Assembly: GCF_019976975.1 (NCBI RefSeq)
Contig: NZ_AP024630.1
Span: 5,146,001-5,210,000, forward strand
Length of the DNA stretch: 64,000 bases
Source of the DNA: Arthrobacter sp. NtRootA1
Lineage (GTDB): Bacteria > Actinomycetota > Actinomycetes > Actinomycetales > Micrococcaceae
Direction of reading: 5' to 3'
Positions 34,362-43,580 of this stretch are shown here, one piece after another. The stretch's first letter is position 1. Each line of letters starts with the position of its first letter. Under the pieces are notes generated by a model, which was given only the letters and a program-made list of their open reading frames with translations, was not told the origin of the DNA and did no database searches. A program made the translations under genes and the position numbers.

Positions 34362-36638
34362 GTGCGGGAGCCTGTAGTCAGCGAGAGCGTGTCAGAAACC
34401 AACGGGAATCCAGACGAAACAACGGAGGATCCGCAGGAATCGCAAGCCGACGAAACCGCCACAGAGTCACCCGAGATCACCTTCGACGAACAGTTCTATC
34501 CCGCTCGCCCAAAGGCGCTACGGCCGATCGCACGGCGCCGGCAATTCTTTGCTGCCAGGCCTTCCTTGGAATTCGATGGGCGCAATCCCACGTATGTGGA
34601 CTGGCTTCGCAACCAGTCGATGCTCGGCGACGCCAACACCATGGCCCGGCAACTCTCAGGCCAAGCAAGCATGTGGCAGAACGCCTACGCCCGGCCAAAC
34701 CCCAGGGCGGCTGTGGAGCGCGCACCCGTGTGGTTCACGGCCTACCCTCTCTCTTTCATCACCCGCGAGGGTCAGTCATTCCTGTCCGCTCTGGGAGAGC
34801 CCGGACTCTGGAAAGCGTTCCGGGAGATCGGCATCCGCGGACTCCACACCGGCCCGGTCAAGCTGGCTGGAGGCATCAGCGGTTGGTCCCAAACGCCCAG
34901 CGTAGATGGTCACTTCGACCGCATCAGCATGGCGATCGATCCGGCATTCGGCACCGAAGAAGAATTCCGCCGGATGTGCGAAGTCGCCGCAGATCACGAC
35001 GGGACAGTCATCGACGACATCGTGCCCGGCCATACAGGCAAAGGCGCCGACTTCCGTCTTGCCGAGATGAACTTCCGGGACTACCCAGGCATCTACCACA
35101 TGGTGGACATCCCCGAGGAAGACTGGCACCTGCTGCCCGATGTTCCCGAGGGCGAAGATTCAGTGAATATCAGCCCCGATGCCGAGCAAGCCCTGCAAAA
35201 AGCCGGGTACATCATCGGCAGGCTCCAACGCGTGATCTTCTACGAACCCGGGGTCAAGGAGACCAACTGGAGCGCCACCAGGCCGATCGTCGATACCACC
35301 GGCAAAACCCGCCGCTGGGTGTACCTCCACTACTTCAAGGCCGGTCAACCATCCATTAACTGGCTTGACCCCACATTCGCCGGGATGCGGTTGGTGGTGG
35401 GCGATGCGCTGCACTCCCTCCTGGACCTGGGCACCGGCGCCCTGCGGCTGGATGCCAACGGGTTCCTCGGCGTGGAGAAGAGCGCGGAGGAGCAGCCGGG
35501 CTGGTCAGAAGGCCATCCCCTGTCCGAGGCAGCGAACCAGCTCATTGGCTCGATGATCCGCAAAGTGGGTGGGTTCTCCTTCCAGGAACTCAACCTCACC
35601 ATTGATGACATCAAGGCGCAGTCCGAGTCTGGCCCCGATCTCTCGTACGACTTCATCACCCGGCCGGCCTACCACTACGCGCTGGTCACCGGTGATACCG
35701 AGTTCCTGCGGCTGACGCTTCGGTTGGCCATGGAGATCGGTGTGGACCAGGCCTCGCTGGTGCACGCACTGCAGAACCACGACGAACTGACCTACGAGCT
35801 GCTGCACTTTGCCGCTGGCCACAGGGAAGACATCTTCGAGCTTGGGGGCGAAGAACTGACGGGCGCCGAGGTTGCCGAGAAGGTTCAAAGCACCCTGCGG
35901 GAACGCCTCACCGGTGAGAACGGGCCCTACAACGCGGTCTTCACCACCAACGGCATCGCCTGCACCACCGTCAGCTTCCTCATGGCGGCGCTGGGAATCA
36001 AAGACCCGGACTCGATAACCCCGGAGCAAGAGTCCCAGGTCCTGGATGCCCACGTGCTCCTGTCAATGTACAACGCGCTGCAGCCTGGCGTCTTCGCACT
36101 TTCCGGCTGGGACCTCACCGGCATCACCGCCTTGGATCGCGAAACGGTCCGGGAGCTCACCTCGCAGGGCGACACCCGGTGGATCAACCGCGGGGCACAC
36201 GACCTCATGGGGACGAGCCCCGACGCCAAGACCTCCCTCGCGGGCATGGCGCGTGCCCGGAGCCTCTACGGTCCGCTGCCTGAACAGCTCAAGGATCCAG
36301 CCTCCTACGCCCGACGCCTCCAGCAGATCCTGAAAGTAAGGGAAGAGTCAGGGATCGCAACGAGCACTTTGCTGGACGTGCCCGATGTTTCCAACCGCGG
36401 GCTGCTAGTCCTGGTCAACCAACTCGGCAGCGGCGAGCTTGAAGTCACGGTCCTGAACTTCTCCGACCAGGACATCGCAGGCAGCATACAGTCCTCCCAT
36501 CTTGTCCCTGGAGCCAGCGTCCACGATCTTTTCAGCGGCGAAAACGTGGGGCAAGTGGATGATCTTGGCAGCTTCTTCCTCGAGCTGCGGGCGTTCCAGG
36601 GGACCGCGCTGGTTCTGAAGGAAGCCGAGACCGAATAG
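34362..36638 (+). CDS. GH13 alpha-amylase-family enzyme (trehalose synthase/maltose glucosyltransferase-like)
   Basis: A 758-aa protein with GTG start (34362, GGAGAAAGCT upstream). An acidic disordered N-terminus (about 40 residues) precedes a GH13 barrel. GALRLDANGF carries the nucleophile Asp364, SFQELN the acid/base Glu409, and HALQNHDE the third carboxylate Asp474; a C-terminal beta domain ends the protein. Early motifs are unusual (DDIVPGHTGKG rather than DxVxNH), so assignment to trehalose synthase is tentative and a glycosidase is possible. It stands alone, with a terminator directly after it. Confidence 0.8.
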   Translation: MREPVVSESVSETNGNPDETTEDPQESQADETATESPEITFDEQFYPARPKALRPIARRRQFFAARPSLEFDGRNPTYVDWLRNQSMLGDANTMARQLSGQASMWQNAYARPNPRAAVERAPVWFTAYPLSFITREGQSFLSALGEPGLWKAFREIGIRGLHTGPVKLAGGISGWSQTPSVDGHFDRISMAIDPAFGTEEEFRRMCEVAADHDGTVIDDIVPGHTGKGADFRLAEMNFRDYPGIYHMVDIPEEDWHLLPDVPEGEDSVNISPDAEQALQKAGYIIGRLQRVIFYEPGVKETNWSATRPIVDTTGKTRRWVYLHYFKAGQPSINWLDPTFAGMRLVVGDALHSLLDLGTGALRLDANGFLGVEKSAEEQPGWSEGHPLSEAANQLIGSMIRKVGGFSFQELNLTIDDIKAQSESGPDLSYDFITRPAYHYALVTGDTEFLRLTLRLAMEIGVDQASLVHALQNHDELTYELLHFAAGHREDIFELGGEELTGAEVAEKVQSTLRERLTGENGPYNAVFTTNGIACTTVSFLMAALGIKDPDSITPEQESQVLDAHVLLSMYNALQPGVFALSGWDLTGITALDRETVRELTSQGDTRWINRGAHDLMGTSPDAKTSLAGMARARSLYGPLPEQLKDPASYARRLQQILKVREESGIATSTLLDVPDVSNRGLLVLVNQLGSGELEVTVLNFSDQDIAGSIQSSHLVPGASVHDLFSGENVGQVDDLGSFFLELRAFQGTALVLKEAETE

Positions 36639-36642
36639 AAGC

Positions 36643-36680
36643 CCCCGACGTCGGCACCCGCGTGAGTGCCGACGTCGGGG
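36643..36680. terminator. Bidirectional terminator hairpin
   Basis: 15-bp perfect arms CCCCGACGTCGGCAC (36643-36657) and GTGCCGACGTCGGGG (36666-36680) followed by TTTGG. It separates the GH13 gene from the convergent glp operon and shares TGAGTGCCGACGTCG with the hairpin at 31271. Confidence 0.8.
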
Positions 36681-36703
36681 TTTGGTGGGGCGGTTTGCCA
36701 GCG

Positions 36704-37828
36704 CTATGGCTCGGCAGTGGTGAAAAGGCGCCGGACGATGCTTCCATTTGCGAGCGCGTCCAAGGCTTCATTGATCTCGGACAGCGGTTTGGTGTCCGTA
36801 TGCAGCAGCTCCACGGGGAGTCGCCCTTCCCGCCACATCTGGATGTAAAGGGGAATGTCCCGGCTGGGCACCGAATCCCCCATGTAGGACCCCAGCAGAC
36901 GTTTGCCCATGCCGGCGAATTGGAGGGCCTGGACGGTCAGGGTTTGCTTTGGGTCAGGTAGGCCCACCGATACCAGGGCTCCGCCGCGCGCCAGCAGTGA
37001 GAGACATGCTTCCATAACCTTGGCGTGCCCCACTGCCTCGATTGATACGTCAACGCCCTCTTCCGTGTGGGCGGCGACCAAGTCAGCCGCCTCGTCGGGC
37101 CCTGCCGCGTAGTCGGCGCCGCAGCACAATGCGAGTTGCTGTTTCTCTGCCAGCGGGTCAATGGCAATGACTGTTGTTCCGGGAATTTGCGCTGCTGCCA
37201 TCACGGCCATTAGCCCCACCGCCCCGAGACCGAACACAATGACTGACTGGCCTTCCATTACTTGGGCCGTGTTAAGTACTGCGCCGACACCAGTGAGTGC
37301 GGCGCAGCCAAACATGGCGGCGACATCCATGGGCACGTCCTCATCGATCACCACGAGGGATTCGCGGGCAACGACGGCATATTCGGCGAAAGCGGAAACA
37401 CCCAGGTGATGGTTAATGCGTTCACCTGAGCCGCCAATGAGCAGGGCATCCCCGTGGAGCAGGTCGCCGCTGGTATTTGCTTCGGCACCCCGGCGACATA
37501 ACGCTGGGCGACCAGCGTTGCACGCCGAACAGTTACCGCAGCTGGGCACGAAAACGATCACGACGTGGTCTCCGCGCTTAATATCCATTACGCCTGAGCC
37601 GACTTCGGTAACCGTACCCGCAGCTTCGTGGCCCAGAACCATTGGAAGGGGTCGGGGTCGGCTTCCGTTGACAACGGAAAGGTCCGAGTGGCACAGGCTC
37701 GCACGCTCGATTCTCACCTGCACCTCCCCCGCGCGCGGTTTTGGACGTTCAAGCTCTTCGAGTTTGAGGGGACTGCTGTCCGCGTATGGGTACGGGGCGC
37801 CAGCGCGGCGGAGCACGGCGCTACGCAT
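36704..37828 (-). CDS. Zinc-dependent alcohol dehydrogenase (MDR family)
   Basis: A 374-aa medium-chain dehydrogenase. Catalytic zinc ligands lie in SLCHSDL and LGHEAAGTV. The four-Cys structural zinc loop is CGNCSACNAGRPALC, and the cofactor motif is VFGLGAVGLMAV. Several starts are possible (ATG at 37852, 37843 or 37828); the last keeps the overlap with the ABM gene to 8 nt. It is the distal gene of the glp-type operon and probably interconverts an alcohol and aldehyde (a glycerol- or glyceraldehyde-like compound is possible). Confidence 0.87.
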   Translation of the reverse strand: MRSAVLRRAGAPYPYADSSPLKLEELERPKPRAGEVQVRIERASLCHSDLSVVNGSRPRPLPMVLGHEAAGTVTEVGSGVMDIKRGDHVVIVFVPSCGNCSACNAGRPALCRRGAEANTSGDLLHGDALLIGGSGERINHHLGVSAFAEYAVVARESLVVIDEDVPMDVAAMFGCAALTGVGAVLNTAQVMEGQSVIVFGLGAVGLMAVMAAAQIPGTTVIAIDPLAEKQQLALCCGADYAAGPDEAADLVAAHTEEGVDVSIEAVGHAKVMEACLSLLARGGALVSVGLPDPKQTLTVQALQFAGMGKRLLGSYMGDSVPSRDIPLYIQMWREGRLPVELLHTDTKPLSEINEALDALANGSIVRRLFTTAEP

Positions 37829-38126
37829 CGCCACGGCCTTCATACGTTTCAATGGTTCGGCTATTCAGGCGCGGAAGGATCTCGCCAATGGCCAAGGTCT
37901 TGAAATGTTCGTACGTTCGGTGGGCGGCGAAACCAGCTGCATCGGTGTACTTCTCCAGGATCACGAAGTGCCCTGGATCGTTCACGGATTGAAAATAGTC
38001 GTAGGCCAGATTCGCCTCCTCCTGACGGCTGGCTTCCGCCAGCTTGCCGAGCAACCCGGCGACTTCCTCTACTTCTTGGGTGATGGCGTGATAATGGGCA
38101 ATTACTTGGAAGTGCGTCTCTGACAT
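37821..38126 (-). CDS. Antibiotic biosynthesis monooxygenase (ABM/YgiN-like) domain protein
   Basis: A 101-aa ferredoxin-like ABM protein: FQVIAHYHAI first strand, EVAGLLGKLAEASRQEEANLAYDYFQS, then FVILEKYTDAAGFAAHRTYEHFK. Such proteins act as cofactor-free oxygenases, isomerases or aldehyde-handling proteins; in sugar operons they resemble autoinducer-2 degradation protein LsrG. It is 27 nt downstream of glpP and overlaps the dehydrogenase. Function in this operon is unassigned. Confidence 0.82.
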   Translation of the reverse strand: MSETHFQVIAHYHAITQEVEEVAGLLGKLAEASRQEEANLAYDYFQSVNDPGHFVILEKYTDAAGFAAHRTYEHFKTLAIGEILPRLNSRTIETYEGRGDA

Positions 38127-38153
38127 TCCGTTCCTTGTCTTATGGGTTGAGTA

Positions 38154-38759
38154 TCAGTTTGTTGACGTTTCGACGCTGTCTCGTCCGGCCAGATCCCATA
38201 GCTCGGCAGCGCTGGTGGAAACCGCTTTGGCACCTTCCCTCAGGGCCCTCGCCACATCGCCGCCCGTACGGATGAAGCCGGCAGCAACGAAGGGGGTGAG
38301 GCTGCTGAGTTCTGCCGGTGAAAGGTGGGCGATAACGGGCCACGGCATCACCTGGACCAAGTGGGGTTTGCTCTGTTCAACAGCCCCGGTGCTGCGCGGC
38401 AGGTTGGACCGGTCCGTCACGAAGACCTTCTGCATTGTCACCATTTCCATGGTGTTGGCGCGCTGGATCAAAGCCGTCTTGGTGCTGACCAATCCCTCAG
38501 TGCCGATCTTCTTTAGATATTCCACGGCGCCCCGGTCCTGCCCCAGCCCGGAGCAGGCATCGATGTTCACAAAAGTGAACTTGCCGGCAGCCGTCAGAGA
38601 GTGAAGCAGTCCTTCAAGCTCATGCAATGCCACATGGGCAAGGATGCACACCTGACATCCTGAGCTGAGAAAGCCTGGCGCCGCGTCGACGCCGAATACG
38701 GAGCCGATCACAGGATTGCGGCTGAGCCGAAGGTCCAGTTCCTGTGGAAATTCAATCAT
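38154..38759 (-). CDS. glpP: Glycerol-3-phosphate-responsive transcription antiterminator
   Basis: A 201-aa TIM-barrel-like GlpP protein: PVIGSVFGVDAAPGF, QVCILAHVALHELEGLLHSL, FVNIDACSGLGQDRGAVEYLKKIGTEGLVSTK, VQVMPWPVI and FVAAGFIRTGGDVARAL. In Bacillus GlpP with glycerol-3-phosphate lets RNA polymerase read through a terminator in the glpD leader. Here it is the fifth gene of an operon whose leader carries a matching terminator-like stem-loop at 45065-45110, which would make control autogenous. Confidence 0.87.
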   Translation of the reverse strand: MIEFPQELDLRLSRNPVIGSVFGVDAAPGFLSSGCQVCILAHVALHELEGLLHSLTAAGKFTFVNIDACSGLGQDRGAVEYLKKIGTEGLVSTKTALIQRANTMEMVTMQKVFVTDRSNLPRSTGAVEQSKPHLVQVMPWPVIAHLSPAELSSLTPFVAAGFIRTGGDVARALREGAKAVSTSAAELWDLAGRDSVETSTN

Positions 38760-38805
38760 CTTTGGATCCTCGTCGTTGTATGCGGGTCACCTGCACAGGC
38801 GCACG

Positions 38806-40329
38806 CTAAAGACCCAGTTTGCCCGGGTTCAGAAGGTTTTTGGGATCCAGCGCACCTTTAACCGCCCGGAGTACTTCGAGCCCGCCGCCCAAGGACGCCT
38901 CCATGTAGGGTGCGCGCAACAAGCCAACGCCGTGATGATGGCTCAGCGTCGCCCCATGCCGGATGATGACTTTGTTGGCGGCGTCCCACGCGGACCTGTA
39001 CCACTTGGCACGTTCATCCACTTCAACATCGCCGCGCAAGGAGAAGTACAAACATGCTCCATCAATGTACGCGTGTGATTGATGCGCGGAGCCTGCGAGA
39101 GTACCGGGTATGGCGTTGAGTGCGTCAACGACTTCGGTGTAGATGGCGGGCAATTCCTTCCAATTGCCGATCATCTCCAGGGTGTCGGCCACAAAACCGG
39201 GTCCTCGTTTGAAACCCTCGGCACTTTTACCCGTGAGGTACCTGGTATCGAGCCATCGCTCGAAGATCATTTCTCCGTTGAGCTCGCTACCCGTTGCGGC
39301 GCAGACGCGTTCACTGATTACCATCCCTGCATCCACTAGTTCCTGGGTACCCTCATCTGCCACCAACAGGACGTTGGTATCCGGAAGGTCAAATTGCACG
39401 CCGCTTTCAAGGTTGTCGTATAGGCGGAGCGCGGCTGGCGTTGCCCCCTGCTGCATTATTTGCCGACATGCTTCCAGCCCTTCGGCGAAGGTCGCGAACC
39501 CATAGGCAACCGCACGGCCGTAATCAGGCAGCCGATGCAGTTTGAGACGGACTTTGGTGATAATGCCCAAAGTTCCTTCCGACCCGATGAAGAGCTGGAG
39601 CAGATCGGGACCGACGGCGGCCCGGGCACCATTGCCTACACTGATCACTTCCCCGTTGGCCAGAACCACATCGAGTCCGTGGACCATGTCCTCGATCTTG
39701 CCGTAACGGGTGGAAAGTTGGCCGGCGCCGCGGCAGGCGACCCACCCACCCACAGTGCTGATGGCATAAGAGGAGGGCCAATGGCCCATGGTCATGCCGT
39801 AGTTGGCCTGGATTGTCTGCTCGAAAATGTCCCCAAAGACGCCGGCCTCCACTTCAACGATCTGGCTCTCCTCATCGAAGCTGGTGACTTTGTCCAAGCC
39901 ACAGACGTCCAACACGAGGCCACCGGCAATGGGCAGCGCCGCACCGGTGACGTTGCTGCGTCCTGCCGAGACCGTTACCGGGATGCCAGATGCCGAGGCT
40001 ATCCGCATGATGTCCTGCACCTGCTCAACGCTGGAGACGTGGACAATCACGGCGTCCGAAGTGGCTGGCTGCCCGCCCGTTTCTGCAATCATTGTGCCGG
40101 CCCACCAGTCGCGGGTACCGTCCAGCACTTCTTGGGGTTCAGTGACAATCCTGTCCGCGACTGAAGCCAACTTCTCCAAAATGTCCGTGTTGATCGTGGC
40201 TGGGTTTGTGGAGTAGGCAGCCTTTCCGTCAAGGGACCCCAAGGTCTGGGCGAAGTGCGGCTGAGTCGGCGCACCTACAGTGTAATTGCCTCGGTTGTAG
40301 CCGCGTTTTACTGCTTCCTTGCTGATCAT
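38806..40329 (-). CDS. FAD-binding oxidoreductase, alkyl-DHAP synthase (AGPS)-like
   Basis: A 507-aa PCMH-type flavoprotein. The N-terminal FAD domain has VTVSAGRSNVTGAALP, WPSSYAISTVGGWVACRGAGQLSTRYGKIEDMV and FIGSEGTLGIITKV. The C-terminal GATLSHHHGVGLLRAPYM holds the His cluster seen in AGPS enzymes. It starts 3 nt after the glpD stop. In eukaryotes AGPS makes ether lipids from acyl-DHAP; bacterial relatives are often simple hydroxy-acid or glycerol-derivative dehydrogenases. Its substrate is probably a C3 phosphate-linked compound of this operon. Confidence 0.82.
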   Translation of the reverse strand: MISKEAVKRGYNRGNYTVGAPTQPHFAQTLGSLDGKAAYSTNPATINTDILEKLASVADRIVTEPQEVLDGTRDWWAGTMIAETGGQPATSDAVIVHVSSVEQVQDIMRIASASGIPVTVSAGRSNVTGAALPIAGGLVLDVCGLDKVTSFDEESQIVEVEAGVFGDIFEQTIQANYGMTMGHWPSSYAISTVGGWVACRGAGQLSTRYGKIEDMVHGLDVVLANGEVISVGNGARAAVGPDLLQLFIGSEGTLGIITKVRLKLHRLPDYGRAVAYGFATFAEGLEACRQIMQQGATPAALRLYDNLESGVQFDLPDTNVLLVADEGTQELVDAGMVISERVCAATGSELNGEMIFERWLDTRYLTGKSAEGFKRGPGFVADTLEMIGNWKELPAIYTEVVDALNAIPGTLAGSAHQSHAYIDGACLYFSLRGDVEVDERAKWYRSAWDAANKVIIRHGATLSHHHGVGLLRAPYMEASLGGGLEVLRAVKGALDPKNLLNPGKLGL

Positions 40330-40332
40330 TGT

Positions 40333-42003
40333 CTAGTTCTCTCCCATCAGGATGGCGCGTTCATGCGCGGTTAGGTTCTTGTAGCTGGCAACCTGGGCAT
40401 CAATTTCCGTTGCGGGCAGGTCGAGTTCTTTCATGAGCAGCTGGCCCACCCGCTCTGCAGCTTCCGCAGAGGCGTCCCGGGCGACAAGCCGGGCCCGGGT
40501 CCGGCGGGACATGATGTCATCGACATTGCGGGCCATCTCATGGCGTGCGGAATAAATGACCTCCGCTTCCAGGTAGGGCAAGCCGTCAATGATCGGCTTG
40601 TTCAGCCCTGGGTCCTCCGCCAGAATGTCCGTGACGAATCGGGCTTCTGTCCCGTACCGCTCCCCCAAATGCGAAGCAAGGCCACCGGAGGCAACAATCG
40701 CCTCAGCGTCGTAACCAGCAGCACCCAGCAGGTAGGCGTTCTTGGTTCGGCAGCGGCGGTTTTCTCCCAACACTTTCTGCGCTGCGTCAATGGTCTGTTC
40801 GGCCATGTGCCTGGAAGTGGTGAGCTTGCCTCCGACGACGGTCACCAGCCCGTCCGGGTCGGTACGGATCTCGTGGTTGCGTTTAACTTCCAGGGTTTTC
40901 CCGCCCGGAGGTGCAACCAGGGGCCGGCAACCGCCTATGCTGCCAAGCACGTCCTCCGGCTCTACATCGATGTTGAGTGCGGTCCGGGCGCCTTCCAGGA
41001 GGAAGTCCATCTCCTCGCGAGTACAGTTCACATCGTCGAGGTTGCCGTTGTAGTCCTCGTCAGTGGTGCCCAGGTAGGACGTATTGCCCCAGCGGGTGAT
41101 AGTGGCGCGCCGGTTGCGTCCTGGAACCGGGATGGTTACCGTGCAGTCGTTGCGGATTTTGGTCCATGGGACTGCAATGTGAACGCCCTTGGCTGGCCGG
41201 ATATTGGGCGCGTCAACTTCTTTGCCGGCACCGGTCCAGTCCCGAAGCCAAACACCAGTGGCGATGATGACAGCGCTGGCGCTGGCGCGAAGCTCCCGGG
41301 TTCCGGTTTCGATAACTACTCCGTTTACTTGGCCGCCCTGGCGGGTCACCTCAGTGACTTTTGCACCGTTAAGCACGGTTGCTCCGTGGAATGCTGCGGT
41401 GCGGGCCAAGGTCAGCGTCAGCCTCGCGTCGTCGGCGCGTGCGTCGTAATACAGGAAGCCGCTCTCAAGGTTTTCAGCTTTGAACGTAGGGCAGTGGGAA
41501 AGGACTTCATTCTTGGTCAACTTCTGATGGAGTATGCCCTCGCGCCACCCGCCCGCCAGATCGTAGGTCCAGAGAAGGCTTTCAAAGCCTGCTGCAAGGC
41601 GGCGGTCAAAGACACCCGCATGCGAGAGCACAGGAAACAGGAACGGCAACCGTTGGACCAGGTGTTGAGCGTTCTTACGCAGTCGCTGGCGTTCCAGGAG
41701 CGAGTGTCGCACCAGCGGAAGGTTGCCCTGTTCGATATATCGAAGCCCGCCATGGATCATCTTGGACGATTTGGAGGAGGTGCCCGAGGCGAAGTCATCC
41801 TTTTCCAGCAATGCCACCTGGTAGCCGCGTAGTGCCGCGTCCATGGCCGCATAGGCTCCCGTGACGCCACCACCGACAATAATGATGTCGAATTCTCCGC
41901 CATCCAGGCGGTTGATCTGCTCAGCCCTGTCCAATTTCAGGGGGCTGTCCGTAACCATCCGGGCACGCCCGGCTTTCGGTTTGCGTGAGGGCATGGAAAT
42001 CAT
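40333..42003 (-). CDS. glpD: Glycerol-3-phosphate dehydrogenase, FAD-dependent
   Basis: A 556-aa flavoprotein: FDIIIVGGGVTGAYAAMDAALRG (FAD motif), FASGTSSKSSKMIHGGLRY (GlpD signature), RPAKGVHIAVP, SYLGTTDEDY and the C-terminal GGKLTTSR. It oxidises glycerol-3-phosphate to dihydroxyacetone phosphate at the membrane, passing electrons to quinone. The ATG at 42003 is followed by another at 41994 and one at 41958; the first has GAGAGAAG upstream. It lies 48 nt after the FGGY kinase gene. Confidence 0.92.
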   Translation of the reverse strand: MISMPSRKPKAGRARMVTDSPLKLDRAEQINRLDGGEFDIIIVGGGVTGAYAAMDAALRGYQVALLEKDDFASGTSSKSSKMIHGGLRYIEQGNLPLVRHSLLERQRLRKNAQHLVQRLPFLFPVLSHAGVFDRRLAAGFESLLWTYDLAGGWREGILHQKLTKNEVLSHCPTFKAENLESGFLYYDARADDARLTLTLARTAAFHGATVLNGAKVTEVTRQGGQVNGVVIETGTRELRASASAVIIATGVWLRDWTGAGKEVDAPNIRPAKGVHIAVPWTKIRNDCTVTIPVPGRNRRATITRWGNTSYLGTTDEDYNGNLDDVNCTREEMDFLLEGARTALNIDVEPEDVLGSIGGCRPLVAPPGGKTLEVKRNHEIRTDPDGLVTVVGGKLTTSRHMAEQTIDAAQKVLGENRRCRTKNAYLLGAAGYDAEAIVASGGLASHLGERYGTEARFVTDILAEDPGLNKPIIDGLPYLEAEVIYSARHEMARNVDDIMSRRTRARLVARDASAEAAERVGQLLMKELDLPATEIDAQVASYKNLTAHERAILMGEN

Positions 42004-42051
42004 GAAGGTACTTCTCTCTCAATTGTCTTAGGTCTTGGCTGGTAGTCGGTG

Positions 42052-43560
42052 TCAGGAGTCACGGACAAGCGCCAACTCACTGGCGATACGCGAATTCCAT
42101 GCATCGCGGCGGCCGAGTTGCTCAGCGGCGGTTAGTCGTGGTTCGAAGAGGTCTCCTGGACCCAGGCATTCGACGGCTTCGGTAAGGGAACTCCAGAGCA
42201 AACCGTCCGCGGCACCCATGAATGCGGCGCCACGCAGGCTTGCCGTGTCACAGGAATTCAAGCGACGCATGGGGATGCCTGTCAGGTCAGCCTGCATCTG
42301 GATCAGGGGATCACTGGCCGACATTCCGCCGCCCACTGCGATCTCGGTTACGGAAATGCCGGACACTGCCTCGTTGGCCTCCACACTGCTGGCCACAGAA
42401 TGGGCAACGCCTTCCAGGATTGCGTAGGCGATTTCCGGCAAAGTACTGGACATCGAGAATCCAGTCAGCGATGCACGGGCGTTCGGTTCTACAACTGGCA
42501 TGCGGAGACCGGTCAGAGCGGGAATGAACATAACGCCGTTGGAGCCGTCCACCGTGGCAGCCAATTCACTGATTCTCTGCGGAGAGTCGAACCAGCCAAG
42601 AGTGCTGCATACCCAGTCCAGCGCCGAACCCGTTGTCGCGGTAAATGTTTCCACCGCATAGGTGGTTTCGTGGTGCCGGCGCCATGCAGCCAGGCTTAAC
42701 GTCCCTTCGTACAGCCCCGGCCGCGCCGGCATGTTGCTGCCCGTCACAAGATCGACAAAGCTGCCCGTGCCGTGAACGCACATTGCTTGTCCGGGACGCA
42801 AGCATCCCAAACCCACGGTACCGGCATGCTGATCACCCATGGCGGACAGCACTGGCACTGAAATGCCCAATTTGGAACTGTCGCTGTGACCAAGGTGATC
42901 GGCATCCTGACGCAGCTCGGGCAGTAAGTCCGAGGGAAAACCCAGGGCCTCGATCCAGTCCCGCTCATAAGCATGGTCCCTCAGAATGTAACCGCCGGCC
43001 GACGTCGCATTCGTCGTTGTAGCAACGTATGAGCGTTCGGCGGTGAGACTCCACAACAGCCAGGTCTCAACGGTGCCAAAGCCTAAGCGGCGTTCCCGAA
43101 ACGCGACTTCCACTTCGCGGGTTTCCCTCAGATGATGGGCGGCCCAGAGATAGGGGGAACGTACTCCCGCAGGGCGCCCAACTGATGCGACAAGCCGTTC
43201 GTTCCATTCCTCTCCCAAGATGGCAAGTTCAGTAGCGTATCGGCTGTCCTGCCAAACCATGGCCGGCACCAGTGGCTGCCCTGTAACGGTGTCCCAAAGG
43301 ACGGCAGTCGAGCGTTGCGTGGCAAGCGCGATCCCTTGAATGTCGACACCCTCATCAGCGGCGCGATTGAGGACTGCACGGCACGCGTCCAACGTCTTGT
43401 CCAGAATTTCGTTGGCGTCCTGCTCCACCACACCAGGGCGGGGGCTTGAGACAGACAACCGTCGATACTCCAAGCCATGGACTCCGCCGTCGGAGGTAAC
43501 CCACGCCGCCCGTGTCCCTGTGGTGCCTTCGTCTATTGCCAGAACGGCCGAATTTCCCAT
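42052..43560 (-). CDS. glpK: FGGY-family carbohydrate kinase, glycerol kinase-like
   Basis: A 502-aa FGGY kinase starting MGNSAVLAIDEGTTGTRAAWV (ATP-binding DxGTT) with WQDSRYA, SAMGDQHAGTVG and the C-terminal GGGMSASDPLIQMQADLTGIPM. DQHAGTVG replaces the more usual DQQAA..G of glycerol kinases, so another polyol such as dihydroxyacetone or erythritol is possible. The start at 43560 has AGGAAGCTTT upstream; the open frame extends 44 codons further over the MFS gene end. Between MFS and GlpD it most likely makes the G3P that GlpD uses. Confidence 0.85.
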   Translation of the reverse strand: MGNSAVLAIDEGTTGTRAAWVTSDGGVHGLEYRRLSVSSPRPGVVEQDANEILDKTLDACRAVLNRAADEGVDIQGIALATQRSTAVLWDTVTGQPLVPAMVWQDSRYATELAILGEEWNERLVASVGRPAGVRSPYLWAAHHLRETREVEVAFRERRLGFGTVETWLLWSLTAERSYVATTTNATSAGGYILRDHAYERDWIEALGFPSDLLPELRQDADHLGHSDSSKLGISVPVLSAMGDQHAGTVGLGCLRPGQAMCVHGTGSFVDLVTGSNMPARPGLYEGTLSLAAWRRHHETTYAVETFTATTGSALDWVCSTLGWFDSPQRISELAATVDGSNGVMFIPALTGLRMPVVEPNARASLTGFSMSSTLPEIAYAILEGVAHSVASSVEANEAVSGISVTEIAVGGGMSASDPLIQMQADLTGIPMRRLNSCDTASLRGAAFMGAADGLLWSSLTEAVECLGPGDLFEPRLTAAEQLGRRDAWNSRIASELALVRDS

Positions 43561-43580
43561 AAAGCTTCCTCTTTTCCGTG

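Noticed and set aside
34304..35359. 351-codon open frame overlapping the GH13 gene
   Set aside because: Arg/Pro-rich frame-shifted reading of the GH13 gene, whose own frame carries the catalytic motifs.
40540..41832. 430-codon open frame on the plus strand
   Set aside because: Antisense to glpD; no recognisable motifs, no ribosome site.
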